Shown here in pieces: positions 9,123-18,819 of a stretch of DNA of 64,000 nucleotides. The first letter of the stretch is position 1, and every line of letters starts with the position of its first letter. The DNA lies in the NCBI RefSeq assembly GCF_021568775.1, contig NZ_JAKGSG010000036.1, forward strand, positions 62,001 through 126,000. Direction: 5' to 3'. The notes under the pieces were generated by a model. It worked only from the letters and a program-made list of their open reading frames with translations. It was not told the DNA's origin and did not search any database. Both the position numbers and the translations under genes were made by a program. The stretch comes from Antribacter soli. GTDB taxonomy: Bacteria; Actinomycetota; Actinomycetes; Actinomycetales; Cellulomonadaceae.

Positions 9123-12100
9123 GGTGCTTCTCGATGTGATCGAGCAGGTTGTCTATGTCGCCATCCAGCCACTCGGCTGGCACCACTGGCCGGAGCGCGT
9201 TCCGCAGCGCCTTGCGCTTTCGCACATGATTCGTCCAGCCGTGCTCCTTGCCGTGCTGGATGGCCGAGTGGACAACCGCCACGTCGAACCCGGACGGCCA
9301 GGTGAGGTCGACGAGAGCACGCCGCGCCGGTGTCGTCGCCCACGACGGGTAATCGCCTTCGAAGTCCTTGCGTCCCACTTGCTCGGTGAGGTCGATGAGA
9401 CGTCGCAGGTACTCCTCGTACTCGATCGCATTCTGGCGGCGCTGCTCGATGAGCGCGTCAAGCAGCGTCGACATCGCGTCGTAGTACTTGGGGTTCATCG
9501 CGTGCTCGTCCACGATCGTGCGACGCACGTTGTTGACGATCGTCTCCGATGCCGCCTTGGGGTTGTTCCGTAGGCCCGCAGGCAGGCCACTAATAGCGTC
9601 CTTGCCACGCTCGACGACCATCTGGACGAGGCCCTTTTCGAGGGTGGCGACCTCCTCGGACGGGCTAGCGGAGATGTAGGTATCAAGGAGCATCCGCATG
9701 CCGGCTTCGAACTGCTTGAGGTCGAGCTTCTCGCCGGCTCCGAGCCGGACCTCGTCACGCACGGCGACGAAGTGCGAGACCTCCTTCTTGATCGCCTCAG
9801 CCTCCGCGACCGGGTACCCGACTGCCGCAAGATCGTTGGCGATCGCGCCGTAGGCACGAACGAGGGTCGAGACCGTCTTGTACAGCTCGACGCGCTTAGG
9901 CTCGTTGGCCTTGAGCTGGGCGGCGTTTCCGGCTTCGATCGCGCAGAAGTAGTGCTGGTGCTCCAGGGTCCCCTTTGGGGGCGCGACCGGCTCGACGAGT
10001 GCGCGGGCCTTCTCGAGCGCCTCGTCGAGGTCCTCGCGAGCCTGCTTCAGGCGGTCCTTGAGCAGGCCCTCGATGTCCTTGCGCTCGTACCCGTCGAGCG
10101 CGCCGGAGGTGTAGTCGCCGATGGCGTTCTCCAGCGACTTGAACAGGTCGCGGTAGTCGACGACGTACCCGTACGTCTTGTCTTCCTCGTCGAGCCGGTT
10201 CACACGGCAGATCGCCTGGAACAGCCCGTGGTCACGCATCGGCTTGTCGATGTACAGGTAGGTCGCGCTCGGCGCGTCGAAACCAGTCAGCAGCTTGTCC
10301 ACCACGATGAGCAGGCGCATCTGCCCGGGCTCGTCGATGAACTTCTGCTTGACCTCTATCTCGAACCGTTCGATCCGCTCCGGCGTGGACGCCACGTCCT
10401 CCGGCTCGCCGAAGTAATCGGCCAGCATCCGCCGGTAGATGTCGTACTGTCGCCGCTTCTCGGTCCGGCCTTCGCCGGAGTTCTCCTTGGAGACCTCGCT
10501 AGCGCTCGGCTCGTAGCTCGTGATGATGGCGCACTGCCCGGCGAAGCCGGCATCGACGAACATCTCGTAGAACTTGCACGCCTGATAGATGCTCTGACCC
10601 ACGAGGATCGCGTTGCCTCGACGCGAGACGAGCCGCGGCTCAGTCTCCATGTCAAGGAGGATGTCCTGCACAATCTGGCGGGCACGCGGCTCGGACGAAA
10701 CGACCTTCTGCATCGTTCCCCAGCGCTTCTTCAGCGCCGCCTTCGACAGGTCGGTCAGACCGCGGGTCTTCGCCTCGAACCACTTGTCGACCCGCGAGGG
10801 ACTCGTCAGGTCCTGGTCGATGTCCCGCGCCTGGTAGCGCAGGTCGAGCACGACCCCGTCAGCGACGGCCTCGTCGAACTTGTACGTGTGGATGAACGAG
10901 CCGAACGTCTCGATGCTCGTCGCCTTGTCCGCCTTGAGCAGCGGGGTGCCGGTGAACCCGATGAACATCGCCCCCGGGAGCAGCTTCTTCATTGCGATGT
11001 GCATCTTGCCCGACTGCGTGCGGTGCGCCTCGTCGACGAAGACGAACAGGTTGCCCTTCGCCTGAAACCCGTCCGGCACCGACGATGTCACCTGTCGGAC
11101 GAAGTCCGCCGTCGCTTTGTCACGCTCGGCCTCCGCCTCAGGGCTCTCGTCCTCGGAGTGCCCCCGCCGGAACTTGTGCACCAGCGAGCAGATGAGCCAT
11201 GGATCGTGCTTGTCGAGCTGGGCCAGTAGGTCCGCACCCGTCGTCGTCCGATAGATCTGCTCCTCGACACCCGCGAAGACCTTCGCGATCTGCTCGTCAA
11301 GCTCGGTCCGGTCAGTGATGATCAGGACGCGCGAGCCGTCCACGTTCTCGCGGATCCACTTGGCGAGCCACACCATCGTCAGAGACTTGCCCGAGCCCTG
11401 CGTGTGCCAGATGATCCCGCCCTCACGGGACCGCACGCGCTTCTGCGCGGCCTTGACCCCGAAGTACTGGTTGTGCCGTGCGGTCTTCTTGACCCCCGAG
11501 TCGAACACGACGAAGTCGTGCAGCAGCTCCAGGAACCGCGCCTTGGAGCACATCTGCACCAGCGCCTGGTCGAGGCGTCCGGTCGCGTCAGAGCCGACCG
11601 GGCTCTCCTCGGGTTCCTTCCAGGTCAGCCAGTACCTCTCCAGCGTCTCGATCACTCCGTAGCGCAAGCCCTCGACGTCGTTGCCCGCGAACAGCAGCTG
11701 CGCGGTGGCAAAGAACGGCCGGATGAAGTCCTGCTGCTGGTTGCCCAGGTGCTGCCGGATGCCCTCGCTCACGGCGACGTTCGAGCGCTTCAGCTCGATC
11801 ACGCCCAACGCCAGGCCGTTGACGTACAGCACGACGTCGGGGCGCTTCGAGTGCGGACCGTCGACTGCGACCTCCTCCGCCACCGCGAAGTGATTCTCCT
11901 CCGGATGGTCCCAGTCGATCAGCCAGACGGTCGTGACCTTCTCGCCCGTGCTGTCCTTGACCTTCACCCCGTACCGCAGCAGGAGGTACACGTCACGGTT
12001 CGCGTCGAACAGGCGTCGCGTACCGCCGACGACCGCGGCATGCTTCGCCTGCTTGACCGCAGCTCGGACGACGTCGTCCGTGTACCGCCGGGTCTTCGTC

Positions 12101-12246
12101 AGGTAGGAGGCAAGCTTCGCCTCCTCGACGTTCGCGTTCCCTGCTCGGTACTGCCAGCTGCCTAGCGGCTCGTACCCGAGCCGCTCGGTCAGCAACGCAA
12201 CGACACGATCCTGCGTCTCGCGCTCTGGTTGCCCCACCTCGGTCAC
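9109..12246 (-). CDS. hsdR: Type I restriction endonuclease subunit R (translocase/nuclease)
   Basis: 1045 residues, the normal size. PD-(D/E)xK nuclease near the N-terminus (PDVV at about 136-139, then ELK at 151-153), SF2 motor with Walker A HTQGSGKS (about 281-288) and DEAH at 405-408, later motifs such as DKLLTGFDAP, and a helical C-terminus that contacts HsdM. Cleaves DNA at a distance after ATP-driven translocation when the HsdS site is unmethylated. GTG start overlaps the hsdS stop by four bases (GTGA), giving coupled translation. Confidence 0.96.
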   Translation of the reverse strand: MTEVGQPERETQDRVVALLTERLGYEPLGSWQYRAGNANVEEAKLASYLTKTRRYTDDVVRAAVKQAKHAAVVGGTRRLFDANRDVYLLLRYGVKVKDSTGEKVTTVWLIDWDHPEENHFAVAEEVAVDGPHSKRPDVVLYVNGLALGVIELKRSNVAVSEGIRQHLGNQQQDFIRPFFATAQLLFAGNDVEGLRYGVIETLERYWLTWKEPEESPVGSDATGRLDQALVQMCSKARFLELLHDFVVFDSGVKKTARHNQYFGVKAAQKRVRSREGGIIWHTQGSGKSLTMVWLAKWIRENVDGSRVLIITDRTELDEQIAKVFAGVEEQIYRTTTGADLLAQLDKHDPWLICSLVHKFRRGHSEDESPEAEAERDKATADFVRQVTSSVPDGFQAKGNLFVFVDEAHRTQSGKMHIAMKKLLPGAMFIGFTGTPLLKADKATSIETFGSFIHTYKFDEAVADGVVLDLRYQARDIDQDLTSPSRVDKWFEAKTRGLTDLSKAALKKRWGTMQKVVSSEPRARQIVQDILLDMETEPRLVSRRGNAILVGQSIYQACKFYEMFVDAGFAGQCAIITSYEPSASEVSKENSGEGRTEKRRQYDIYRRMLADYFGEPEDVASTPERIERFEIEVKQKFIDEPGQMRLLIVVDKLLTGFDAPSATYLYIDKPMRDHGLFQAICRVNRLDEEDKTYGYVVDYRDLFKSLENAIGDYTSGALDGYERKDIEGLLKDRLKQAREDLDEALEKARALVEPVAPPKGTLEHQHYFCAIEAGNAAQLKANEPKRVELYKTVSTLVRAYGAIANDLAAVGYPVAEAEAIKKEVSHFVAVRDEVRLGAGEKLDLKQFEAGMRMLLDTYISASPSEEVATLEKGLVQMVVERGKDAISGLPAGLRNNPKAASETIVNNVRRTIVDEHAMNPKYYDAMSTLLDALIEQRRQNAIEYEEYLRRLIDLTEQVGRKDFEGDYPSWATTPARRALVDLTWPSGFDVAVVHSAIQHGKEHGWTNHVRKRKALRNALRPVVPAEWLDGDIDNLLDHIEKHHEYQ

Positions 12247-13436
12247 TCGGCGTCCTCCCCGACGCTCAGACGGGCACGCCCCGTCAACAACTCCTGCATC
12301 ATCCCCACCTTGAGTGCCCGAGTCACGTCCAGCCGTCGCTCAAGTGCTTCGATCTCGGCGTCCGCGTCCCCCAGCACCTCACCAATTGCGATCTGCTCGC
12401 TTGGCGGAGGCAACAACACCCTGAACTTGGACACAATGCCCCAGTCCGACCTCGGCATGTGGGTGCCGTATGCGGTGCTTGCCGCCTCGATGAACCCATC
12501 CTGCTCGACGACGTACCGTACGAATTTTCCTGACGCCACACCATCACGCGGTCGCAGCGCCCAGATCTCGGTGGAGCTGTATCCGTCGCGGTCGGCGAGC
12601 CAATACTTGCGCAGGTATGCACGCAACTTGCCGAACAGGACGTCGCCATCGCGGAATCGGGTCTTCAAGGAGACAGCGTTGCGAACGTCGCCGTCGCCGA
12701 GAAGTGCGCCAGTGCCTGCCGCGAGGTGCTCCAACTCGACAACACGCCCCGTGACCGTCTGCGGGCGGACCCTCTCGCGCGCAGGTGCGGCAATTGCGCC
12801 AAACCTGGCCGGCGTCCAACATTCCGAAAAGCCCGGGAGTCTCGTGCGACCAGACAGGAGTTCCTGCATCACGCCGTGCTTGATCGCCCGCTTCTTGGCT
12901 ATCAGGCGCTCAGTCATGGCGATGGCGGCGTCGACCGCGGACAATACACCTGCAATCGATCGCTGTTCCGGGAGGTCTGGGAGAGCGATCTGAAGTTGCC
13001 GAAAGTAGTCGAGCCCGATCGTCTTGATCGTGCTGCCATTCGCGATTCGCTCAAATTCCGGCTTTCTGAATTGGAGCACGTAATAGAGGAACCAATTGTG
13101 AAGTTTGGGACCGCATCGCCACGCCATAAAATGTTGCGACACGGCCATATCTGATGCAAGAACTGCGCTCTTTCCGATCCCAGCGTCGCGCAGAAGAATC
13201 ACTGAACCACGAGGGTGAACAACAGCTGCAGAGTGCGCGAGCCCGGATTCGGTGATGGTTACCCCGGTTGTATTTATTAGACCGTTATCAAGCCGTGCTG
13301 TGTCTTTCAGGGAAACCCACTTCACGTCACCATCCCAGTAATCAGGGTGCTTCCTGCTGGGTGTATGACCACTTCCTCGCATTGCAACGCTGTCGAGCAG
13401 AACGTTCGGCCACGGGCCATGCACGTTCGCGCTCAC
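12243..13436 (-). CDS. hsdS: Type I restriction-modification specificity subunit S
   Basis: 397 residues with the usual two target-recognition halves, each followed by a long conserved helix (RSIAGVLSAVDAAIAMTERLIAKK in part, residues about 160-180; QIAIGEVLGDADAEIEALERR near the C-terminus). Together these read a bipartite DNA site. The first recognition domain (about 13000-13400) is visibly richer in A+T than the rest of the operon, consistent with exchange of recognition domains. GTG start overlaps the hsdM stop (GTGA). Confidence 0.93.
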   Translation of the reverse strand: MSANVHGPWPNVLLDSVAMRGSGHTPSRKHPDYWDGDVKWVSLKDTARLDNGLINTTGVTITESGLAHSAAVVHPRGSVILLRDAGIGKSAVLASDMAVSQHFMAWRCGPKLHNWFLYYVLQFRKPEFERIANGSTIKTIGLDYFRQLQIALPDLPEQRSIAGVLSAVDAAIAMTERLIAKKRAIKHGVMQELLSGRTRLPGFSECWTPARFGAIAAPARERVRPQTVTGRVVELEHLAAGTGALLGDGDVRNAVSLKTRFRDGDVLFGKLRAYLRKYWLADRDGYSSTEIWALRPRDGVASGKFVRYVVEQDGFIEAASTAYGTHMPRSDWGIVSKFRVLLPPPSEQIAIGEVLGDADAEIEALERRLDVTRALKVGMMQELLTGRARLSVGEDAE

Positions 13437-15871
13437 GCTTCGAAACCCATCGTGGAGAGGTGCATCATGACCTCCGCGTTCAGGAGTGCCATCGTGGCGT
13501 CAAGATCGCCGAGGGTATCGGCGTATCGGCTGCCGAGCCCATCGAGCCGCTCGACGAGTTGCCGAATCAGAACGTCGAGTTCGGCCTGGGCGCCACGCAC
13601 AAACCGGGCCCCCCACTTGTCGTCGATGACGAGGCTCTGGATTTCCTTGACAGAGAGCTTCCCGTACTGGTCGAGCGTCTTCTTGTCGAGGGCAGCAGCG
13701 GCTTCCTTCGTCTGCTTCTTCAGGTCCGCCTCGCGAGCGTAGAGGCCGACAAGCCTGGTAAGAAGAACCACCTCGTCACCCTTCGGGTCCTCGTACCGCG
13801 CTGCCTTGAGTCGTGCCGTAGCGAGGGCCTTGGTGATCTTCTCGTCCTCCATGGCGTCGGCGAGCAGGCCGTCCTCGCCCGCATGCTCCTCGACGAGCTC
13901 AGCGATCTCCTGCGTGACCGCCTCTCCCGAGGCGATCAGCTCGTCGAGAGCGACCTTGTCTCCGAGGAAGTATCGGGCCACGATCAGCGCGGGCGGGATG
14001 AGGTCCATCTTGTACTTGACGGCGTTGCGCGCCGTGCCGATGACGAGATCAGGCGTCTCGGTGAGCTTTCGCGCCTTGTCATCGACGGCCCGGCGCGGCT
14101 TGGCGGCTTCCTCCCACCCGAGTCCGACGATCAGCGTGACATCGTCGTGCATGACGTCGTCCCAGTAGGTCATGAGCTGCTGGTAGACGCCGTACTCGTC
14201 GATCAGCGGCTTCGTGCGGAAGGCGTCGAGCAGCGACTCTCCGAGTTCGGTCACGACCGCAGCAGGGCGGGTCGTCTCGGTGATGCCGGCCAGCAGGTCG
14301 GTGTGCGTGTTCCACCAGTGCGTCACCGTGCCGATGGCGCTGGTGACGAAGGTCTGGTGCTCAGCCGATGCTGTGATGGTCGGCTGGATCGTGGACAATT
14401 CGACGATCAGTTCGCTGTAGTCGGGGCGCAACGGTCTGAACAGTTTGCCGCGCAGCGACGGGAACGCGTCCCAGTACTGGTGGAGGGCGTCCAGGTCCCG
14501 GTTCGGAATCCCACCGTGCAGGTGGGCGCCAAGGTCCTGGATGTCCTCGGGCTCCGAGCTGTCGATATACCGGGGGATGTTCAGGTTGTAGTCGTTCTCT
14601 GCGTCTGCGATCTCTGCCCGAGGGACCATGCGCGAGTAGCGCTCGACCTCGACCTGCCGTGTGAACACGTCGACGATGCGGTGCATGTCGCGGTGCCGTA
14701 GCCGGTTCTTGGGGCCGTCCTTCGCGAAGCCCTTGGACGCGTCGATCATGAAGACGCCGGTGCGGGCGTGGGCGTTCTCCTTGTCGAGCACGATGATGCA
14801 GGCGGGGATGCCCGTTCCGTAGAACAGGTTTGCCGGCAGCCCGATGATCGCCTTGATGTGGCCCCGGCGCACGAGCTCCTTGCGGATCCGACCCTCCGCG
14901 TTGCCGCGGAAAAGGACGCCGTGCGGCAAGATCACGGCGGCCTTGCCGGTGCTCTTGAGCGACTTGAAGATGTGCAGCAGGAAGGCGTAGTCGCCGTTCT
15001 TCTCCGGCGGGCGGCCGTAGCCGTCGAACCTGCTGTACTCGTTCAGCAGCCCGTTCGTCCATGACTTCACGCTGAACGGCGGGTTGGCGACGACGAAATC
15101 GAACGTGGACAGCTCGCCGCCCTCGACGAACACCGGGCTCGTGAGCGTGTCGCCCTGCTCGATGGTTGCAGTACCCACGCCGTGCAGGATCGTGTTCATG
15201 AGCGCGAGGGCCCGCGTCGCGTTGTCCTTCTCCTGGCCGTAGATCGTCAGACCGTGCGGTGCGGCGTCGACCACCTTGAGCAGCAGGGAGCCAGAACCAC
15301 AGGTCGGGTCGTAGACGGTCGACGACTTCGGTGTCGTCGCCTTGATGCCGAGCAACTGTGCCAGCACCCGGGAGACTTCGGCCGGCGTATAGAACTGGCC
15401 CTTGCTCTTGCCGGACTCGGTGGCGAAGTGCCGCATGAGGTACTCGTAGGCGTCACCGAGGAGGTCATCACCCTCGGCGCGTGAGCCAGTGAAGTCCAGG
15501 CCCTGGAAGATCCCGATGAGGTTGCTAACCCGCTCGACCAGCTCTCTGCCCTTGCCGAGCTTGTCCGGGTCATCGAAGTCGGCGACATCGATCACCCGCT
15601 CCAGGCCGTTCTCCTTGGCCAGGGAAGCGAGAACGAGGTTCACGCGCTCGCCGACATCGGGCTTGCCCTTCGCGGCAACGAGGTCGTCGAACGAGCCGCC
15701 GTCGGGCACGTCAATAATGGCCCGCGGGTCGGCTTTCGCCTTGTCCGACACGTACTTCACGAACAGGAGCGTCAGCACGTAGTCCTTGTACTGGCCAGCG
15801 TCCATGCCGCCGCGGAGCTGGTCCGCTCCCGCCCACAGGGAGCCGTACAGGTCAGACTTCTTCAACGCCAC
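13433..15871 (-). CDS. hsdM: Type I restriction-modification N6-adenine methyltransferase subunit M
   Basis: 812 residues, first gene of the operon, GTG start preceded by GAGGAG. HsdM N-terminal helical domain, SAM-binding motif DPTCGSGSL (about 188-196) and catalytic NPPF (263-266) mark an N6-adenine methylase. The C-terminal 250 residues form a long helical extension beyond the approximately 520-residue E. coli type, which contacts HsdS and HsdR in the longer class. Methylates the host sites recognised by HsdS and so protects them from HsdR. Confidence 0.96.
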   Translation of the reverse strand: MALKKSDLYGSLWAGADQLRGGMDAGQYKDYVLTLLFVKYVSDKAKADPRAIIDVPDGGSFDDLVAAKGKPDVGERVNLVLASLAKENGLERVIDVADFDDPDKLGKGRELVERVSNLIGIFQGLDFTGSRAEGDDLLGDAYEYLMRHFATESGKSKGQFYTPAEVSRVLAQLLGIKATTPKSSTVYDPTCGSGSLLLKVVDAAPHGLTIYGQEKDNATRALALMNTILHGVGTATIEQGDTLTSPVFVEGGELSTFDFVVANPPFSVKSWTNGLLNEYSRFDGYGRPPEKNGDYAFLLHIFKSLKSTGKAAVILPHGVLFRGNAEGRIRKELVRRGHIKAIIGLPANLFYGTGIPACIIVLDKENAHARTGVFMIDASKGFAKDGPKNRLRHRDMHRIVDVFTRQVEVERYSRMVPRAEIADAENDYNLNIPRYIDSSEPEDIQDLGAHLHGGIPNRDLDALHQYWDAFPSLRGKLFRPLRPDYSELIVELSTIQPTITASAEHQTFVTSAIGTVTHWWNTHTDLLAGITETTRPAAVVTELGESLLDAFRTKPLIDEYGVYQQLMTYWDDVMHDDVTLIVGLGWEEAAKPRRAVDDKARKLTETPDLVIGTARNAVKYKMDLIPPALIVARYFLGDKVALDELIASGEAVTQEIAELVEEHAGEDGLLADAMEDEKITKALATARLKAARYEDPKGDEVVLLTRLVGLYAREADLKKQTKEAAAALDKKTLDQYGKLSVKEIQSLVIDDKWGARFVRGAQAELDVLIRQLVERLDGLGSRYADTLGDLDATMALLNAEVMMHLSTMGFEA

Positions 15872-15949
15872 GCTTGGGTACTCCTCATGTCCTGGTCTGG
15901 GAGATGTCCGCCGACCTGCGGGGACGCCTGAACGAGCGTATCTGTCGCC

Positions 15950-16183
15950 GCTGACATCAGCGTGCGCGAGCTCGTGCCCGGCTTGCTCACCGTCCCGGGT
16001 GTCGGACCCGACGTGGCAGCGACGGCCCTGACCGTGTGGTCCAACCGGGGGCGCGTGCGGTCCGAGACCGCCTTCGCCGCCCTCGCTGGCGTCGCACCAC
16101 TACCGGCGTCGTCCGGCAAGACGGTCGTCACCGGCTCTCAAGGCCGCTGGTGCCTTAAACGGGTCCGTGTCGACGTCGCCTGA
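15950..16183 (+). pseudogene. IS110-family transposase C-terminal fragment
   Basis: The frame around 15962-16183 reads LLTVPGVGPDVAATAL and FAALAGVAPLPASSGKT, the helix-hairpin-helix and serine regions of the Transposase_20 domain of IS110 elements. The N-terminal DEDD RuvC-like domain is missing and the C-terminus breaks off after about 70 residues. Lies directly upstream of hsdM and marks a past insertion at the island boundary. Confidence 0.75.
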
Positions 16184-16249
16184 AGACTGATCTGGGATCG
16201 ACGGGGCGCCAGATGGTCAAGATTCAGCCGACGTGGACAGTCCGTCTCG

Positions 16250-16714
16250 TCACCGCGTGACCCTACTGGGCCGCCAATGTGACTCCTCCGCACTGGCAGC
16301 CCCGGATGGCCGAGAGGGAGCGGTGGGACCGCTGATGAGGAGCGCGGCACCGACAATTCCAGCGACCGTGAACTTCGCTGCGTTCCAGAGCGCCACAGCG
16401 ATCCCGAGCACCGCAAGCAGCGCCACCTCGCCCGAAGGAGGCGCCCACTGCCATAGCCCATACGCAACCGCGAGGTAGGCAGGCACAAGCAGAGCGGCGA
16501 TCGCCTCTCCGCACCTCTGATTCGGAAGGCGAAGCATCCAGACGATGAGCCGGCTCGTCGGCGTGACGGCGACATCCGACCAGCGCGCGGGCCGCGCAGT
16601 GATTTCGTCGTAGTCGACGTCGTGGTCTCCCGGCCGCCACGTGCGCATGCGGAGCCGTTCCTCGTTCTCCAGCGTCATCTGGTACTTGACGGCGTCAGGC
16701 GTCATCGCACTCAC
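16250..16714 (-). CDS. Small membrane protein, unknown function
   Basis: 154 residues from a GTG that overlaps the stop of the HTH gene upstream (GTGA) and is preceded by GGGGAGG. An N-terminal cytoplasmic part (about 60 residues, charged) is followed by two to three hydrophobic segments (about residues 75-140). Family not recognised. Coupling to a small HTH protein suggests a regulator/membrane partner pair, as often found on integrated elements. Confidence 0.6.
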   Translation of the reverse strand: MSAMTPDAVKYQMTLENEERLRMRTWRPGDHDVDYDEITARPARWSDVAVTPTSRLIVWMLRLPNQRCGEAIAALLVPAYLAVAYGLWQWAPPSGEVALLAVLGIAVALWNAAKFTVAGIVGAALLISGPTAPSRPSGAASAEESHWRPSRVTR

Positions 16715-16947
16715 CTCCCCGGTTCTTCGAGGATCGCATGGAGCTCCTCGAGCGTCAGACCGAGGGACGCGGCGAGCCGTGGACGAACCCAGAGCATCGG
16801 CTCGGTCGCGCCGGTCTCCCAGCGGGCGACGGTGCAGCGCTGCACACCGAGCACGGCGGCCAGCGCCTCCTGCGTCAGCCCGACGACGCGGCGACGCTCC
16901 ACGATGAGCGGGCGGCGCACCCGCGCGGCGTTCGCGACCTCTGTCAT
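16711..16947 (-). CDS. Small XRE/Cro-type HTH regulator
   Basis: 78 residues starting at the ATG at 16947, preceded by GGGAGGT four bases away. The longer frame upstream of that ATG lacks good coding character. VGLTQEALAAVLGVQRCTVARWETG is a standard XRE helix-turn-helix (split over residues about 22-46). Divergent from the UTRA gene at 17029 with only 81 bp between, so both promoters share that spacer and cross-regulation is likely. Confidence 0.75.
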   Translation of the reverse strand: MTEVANAARVRRPLIVERRRVVGLTQEALAAVLGVQRCTVARWETGATEPMLWVRPRLAASLGLTLEELHAILEEPGR

Positions 16948-17028
16948 GTCGACCTCCCGAGCCGCTTCGGCAACCGCCACAACCTTATCGCCTATCCCGA
17001 AAGGTGACAATGGAAGTAGTGTTGGCTT

Positions 17029-17553
17029 GTGAGCAAGTGGACGAGCGTCTCCCTGCCCTACGTCGTCGGGAACGCGGCCGACGCTTGGGCCGCCGAGGCC
17101 TCCGCCGCGGGCGGCATAGGCACGCAGCGGCTCCTCTCCGTCACGGAGCACACCGCGGACAACGAGGCCGCCGCCGCCCTTGGCCTGGATCCGGGCGACC
17201 TCGTGATCAGGCGCTCACGGGTGATGCTCCTGGACGACCATCCGGTCGAGCTCGTCGACTCCCACTACCCGGTCTCGATTGCCCGCGGCACGAGGCTCGC
17301 CGAGGAGCGAAAGGTGCGCGGTGGCGCCGTCGGGCACCTGGCTGAGCTGGGGTACCCGGTCCGGAAGGTGATCGAGGACGTCACCGCCCGCCTCGCCACC
17401 GAGGCGGAAGTTGAGACGTTCGGCCTCGCGGAGCGAGCGTGCGTGATCGAGCTGCGGCGGGTCATCCTGTCCGACGACGACCTCCCCGTCGAAGCCACCG
17501 TCATGACCTCCCCGGCCGACGGCCGGCGACTTCGCTACGAGATCACGCCGTGA
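17029..17553 (+). CDS. Stand-alone UTRA ligand-binding domain protein
   Basis: 174 residues from a GTG at 17029. The sequence matches the UTRA effector domain of HutC-type GntR regulators (VIRRSRVMLLDDHPVELVD..., then ...IELRRVILSDDDLPVEATV), but there is no N-terminal winged helix. No Shine-Dalgarno is seen; a TAGTGT box 6 bp upstream suggests a leaderless transcript. Its GTGA overlaps the full GntR gene that follows. It may sense the same ligand and dimerise with that protein, or be the remains of a duplicated regulator. Confidence 0.75.
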   Translation: MSKWTSVSLPYVVGNAADAWAAEASAAGGIGTQRLLSVTEHTADNEAAAALGLDPGDLVIRRSRVMLLDDHPVELVDSHYPVSIARGTRLAEERKVRGGAVGHLAELGYPVRKVIEDVTARLATEAEVETFGLAERACVIELRRVILSDDDLPVEATVMTSPADGRRLRYEITP

Positions 17554-18278
17554 ACGGCACCTCCCGCAGCGCGGACCACCGCCCACGCCACGAGCAGATC
17601 GCCGCCGAGCTGCGCGAGCAGATCCTCTCCGGCGACCTCGCCCCGGGCGCGCAGATCCCGTCCACGGCACAGCTCGTGTCCCGGTTCGACGCGGCCAACG
17701 CCACCATCCAGCGGGCACTGCGCGCCCTCAAGGACGAGGGATTCCTCGACAGTCGCGTCGGCAAGGGCGTGTACGTGCGCGCAGCGCACCCGTTCGTCGT
17801 CGACGTCGCCGCGTATGTCCCGCCTGGCGACGGGTTCCGGTACGACCTGCTCGACATCGCGACCGTAGTCCCGCCCGCGGATGTCGTCGTTGCGCTGGGG
17901 CTGGCGGACGGCGGCGAGGCAGTCCGACGCCGGCGCCTCATGCTGCACCACGGCAATCCGGTCGAGGTGTCGGCGTCGTACTACCCGGCCGACCTCGTCG
18001 CCGGGACCCCGCTCGCCAGCCCCGGCAAGGTGCCTGGCGGCGCGCCGGCCGTCCTCGCGTCGCTGGGCTCACCCGAGCGGTCCTTCACCGACCGGGTCTC
18101 GGCCCGCCAGCCCACAACAGAGGAGGTTGCGCTCCTCGCCCTGCCCGACGGCGTCCCCGTTCTCCGCCAGCTGCGCACCGTCCTGTCCGACAATGACCGC
18201 CCGGTCGAGGTGAGCGTGCTGGTCAAGGGCGCGCACTTGTACGAGCTGCAGTACCAGCAAGTGATCCCGCAGTCGTAG
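17550..18278 (+). CDS. GntR-family (HutC/KorSA-like) transcriptional regulator
   Basis: 242 residues from the overlapping GTG at 17550. N-terminal winged helix (HEQIAAELREQILSGDLAPG, residues about 12-31, then IPSTAQLVSRFDAANATIQR) followed by a UTRA domain that is clearly related to the product of the preceding gene. GntR/UTRA repressors of this type (KorSA of pSAM2 is the model) commonly control transfer genes of actinobacterial integrative plasmids, which fits the MobF relaxase nearby. Its operator was not identified. Confidence 0.85.
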   Translation: MNGTSRSADHRPRHEQIAAELREQILSGDLAPGAQIPSTAQLVSRFDAANATIQRALRALKDEGFLDSRVGKGVYVRAAHPFVVDVAAYVPPGDGFRYDLLDIATVVPPADVVVALGLADGGEAVRRRRLMLHHGNPVEVSASYYPADLVAGTPLASPGKVPGGAPAVLASLGSPERSFTDRVSARQPTTEEVALLALPDGVPVLRQLRTVLSDNDRPVEVSVLVKGAHLYELQYQQVIPQS

Positions 18279-18281
18279 CGG

Positions 18282-18761
18282 TCAGTCACCAGTAGGTCCC
18301 ACCGGGCTTTCCCTGGCGAGGACCCCCTTGATGACCGCGATCGTTGAGCGAAGCTCAACGGAGTACCAGGCGGAGTGCCGCTCAAGCTGCGCTCGCACGG
18401 CGGGACTCCCCTGGTAGATCGCCATCATGAGCGCGAACCAGGCGTCGCCGCTCGCTCCGCGTACGTGAGCCCGTTGTGCCGCGATCTCCTGAAGGTAGAT
18501 GCAGTACAACTCGGCGATCGTCTGGATCCGGCCCTGGTCGGGGTCGCCCGTGGGATCGGCATCGTCGAAGAAGTACGGGCGCAGGTGTGGGTAGGCGATG
18601 AACACGTCCTTGAGCTGCGTCCCGATCGCAGACGTCGCGCCGCGGGCCGTCGACCGGAGGCTGATGACGACCTGCCGCAGTTGGACCAGCACGGCCACGA
18701 TCCCCAGGAGGGACGCGACGCCACCGACGATCTCGATCCAGGTGAGCGTGGACTCAGACAA
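18282..18761 (-). CDS. Single-pass membrane protein, possibly DUF6082-like
   Basis: 159 residues from the TTG at 18761, chosen because GGGGAGG lies 4 bases upstream; longer frames read into the relaxase gene's antisense sequence. One transmembrane helix (WIEIVGGVASLLGIVAVLV, residues about 7-25) precedes a soluble domain with the block VFIAYPHLRPYFFDD, resembling actinobacterial DUF6082-type proteins of unknown role. Converges with the GntR gene, 3 bp apart. Confidence 0.65.
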   Translation of the reverse strand: MSESTLTWIEIVGGVASLLGIVAVLVQLRQVVISLRSTARGATSAIGTQLKDVFIAYPHLRPYFFDDADPTGDPDQGRIQTIAELYCIYLQEIAAQRAHVRGASGDAWFALMMAIYQGSPAVRAQLERHSAWYSVELRSTIAVIKGVLARESPVGPTGD

Positions 18762-18819
18762 GGCGCCTCCCCGACCATCGGACAGTTGGCGCATATCCGA
18801 CCACACGCGCACGCGTCCG

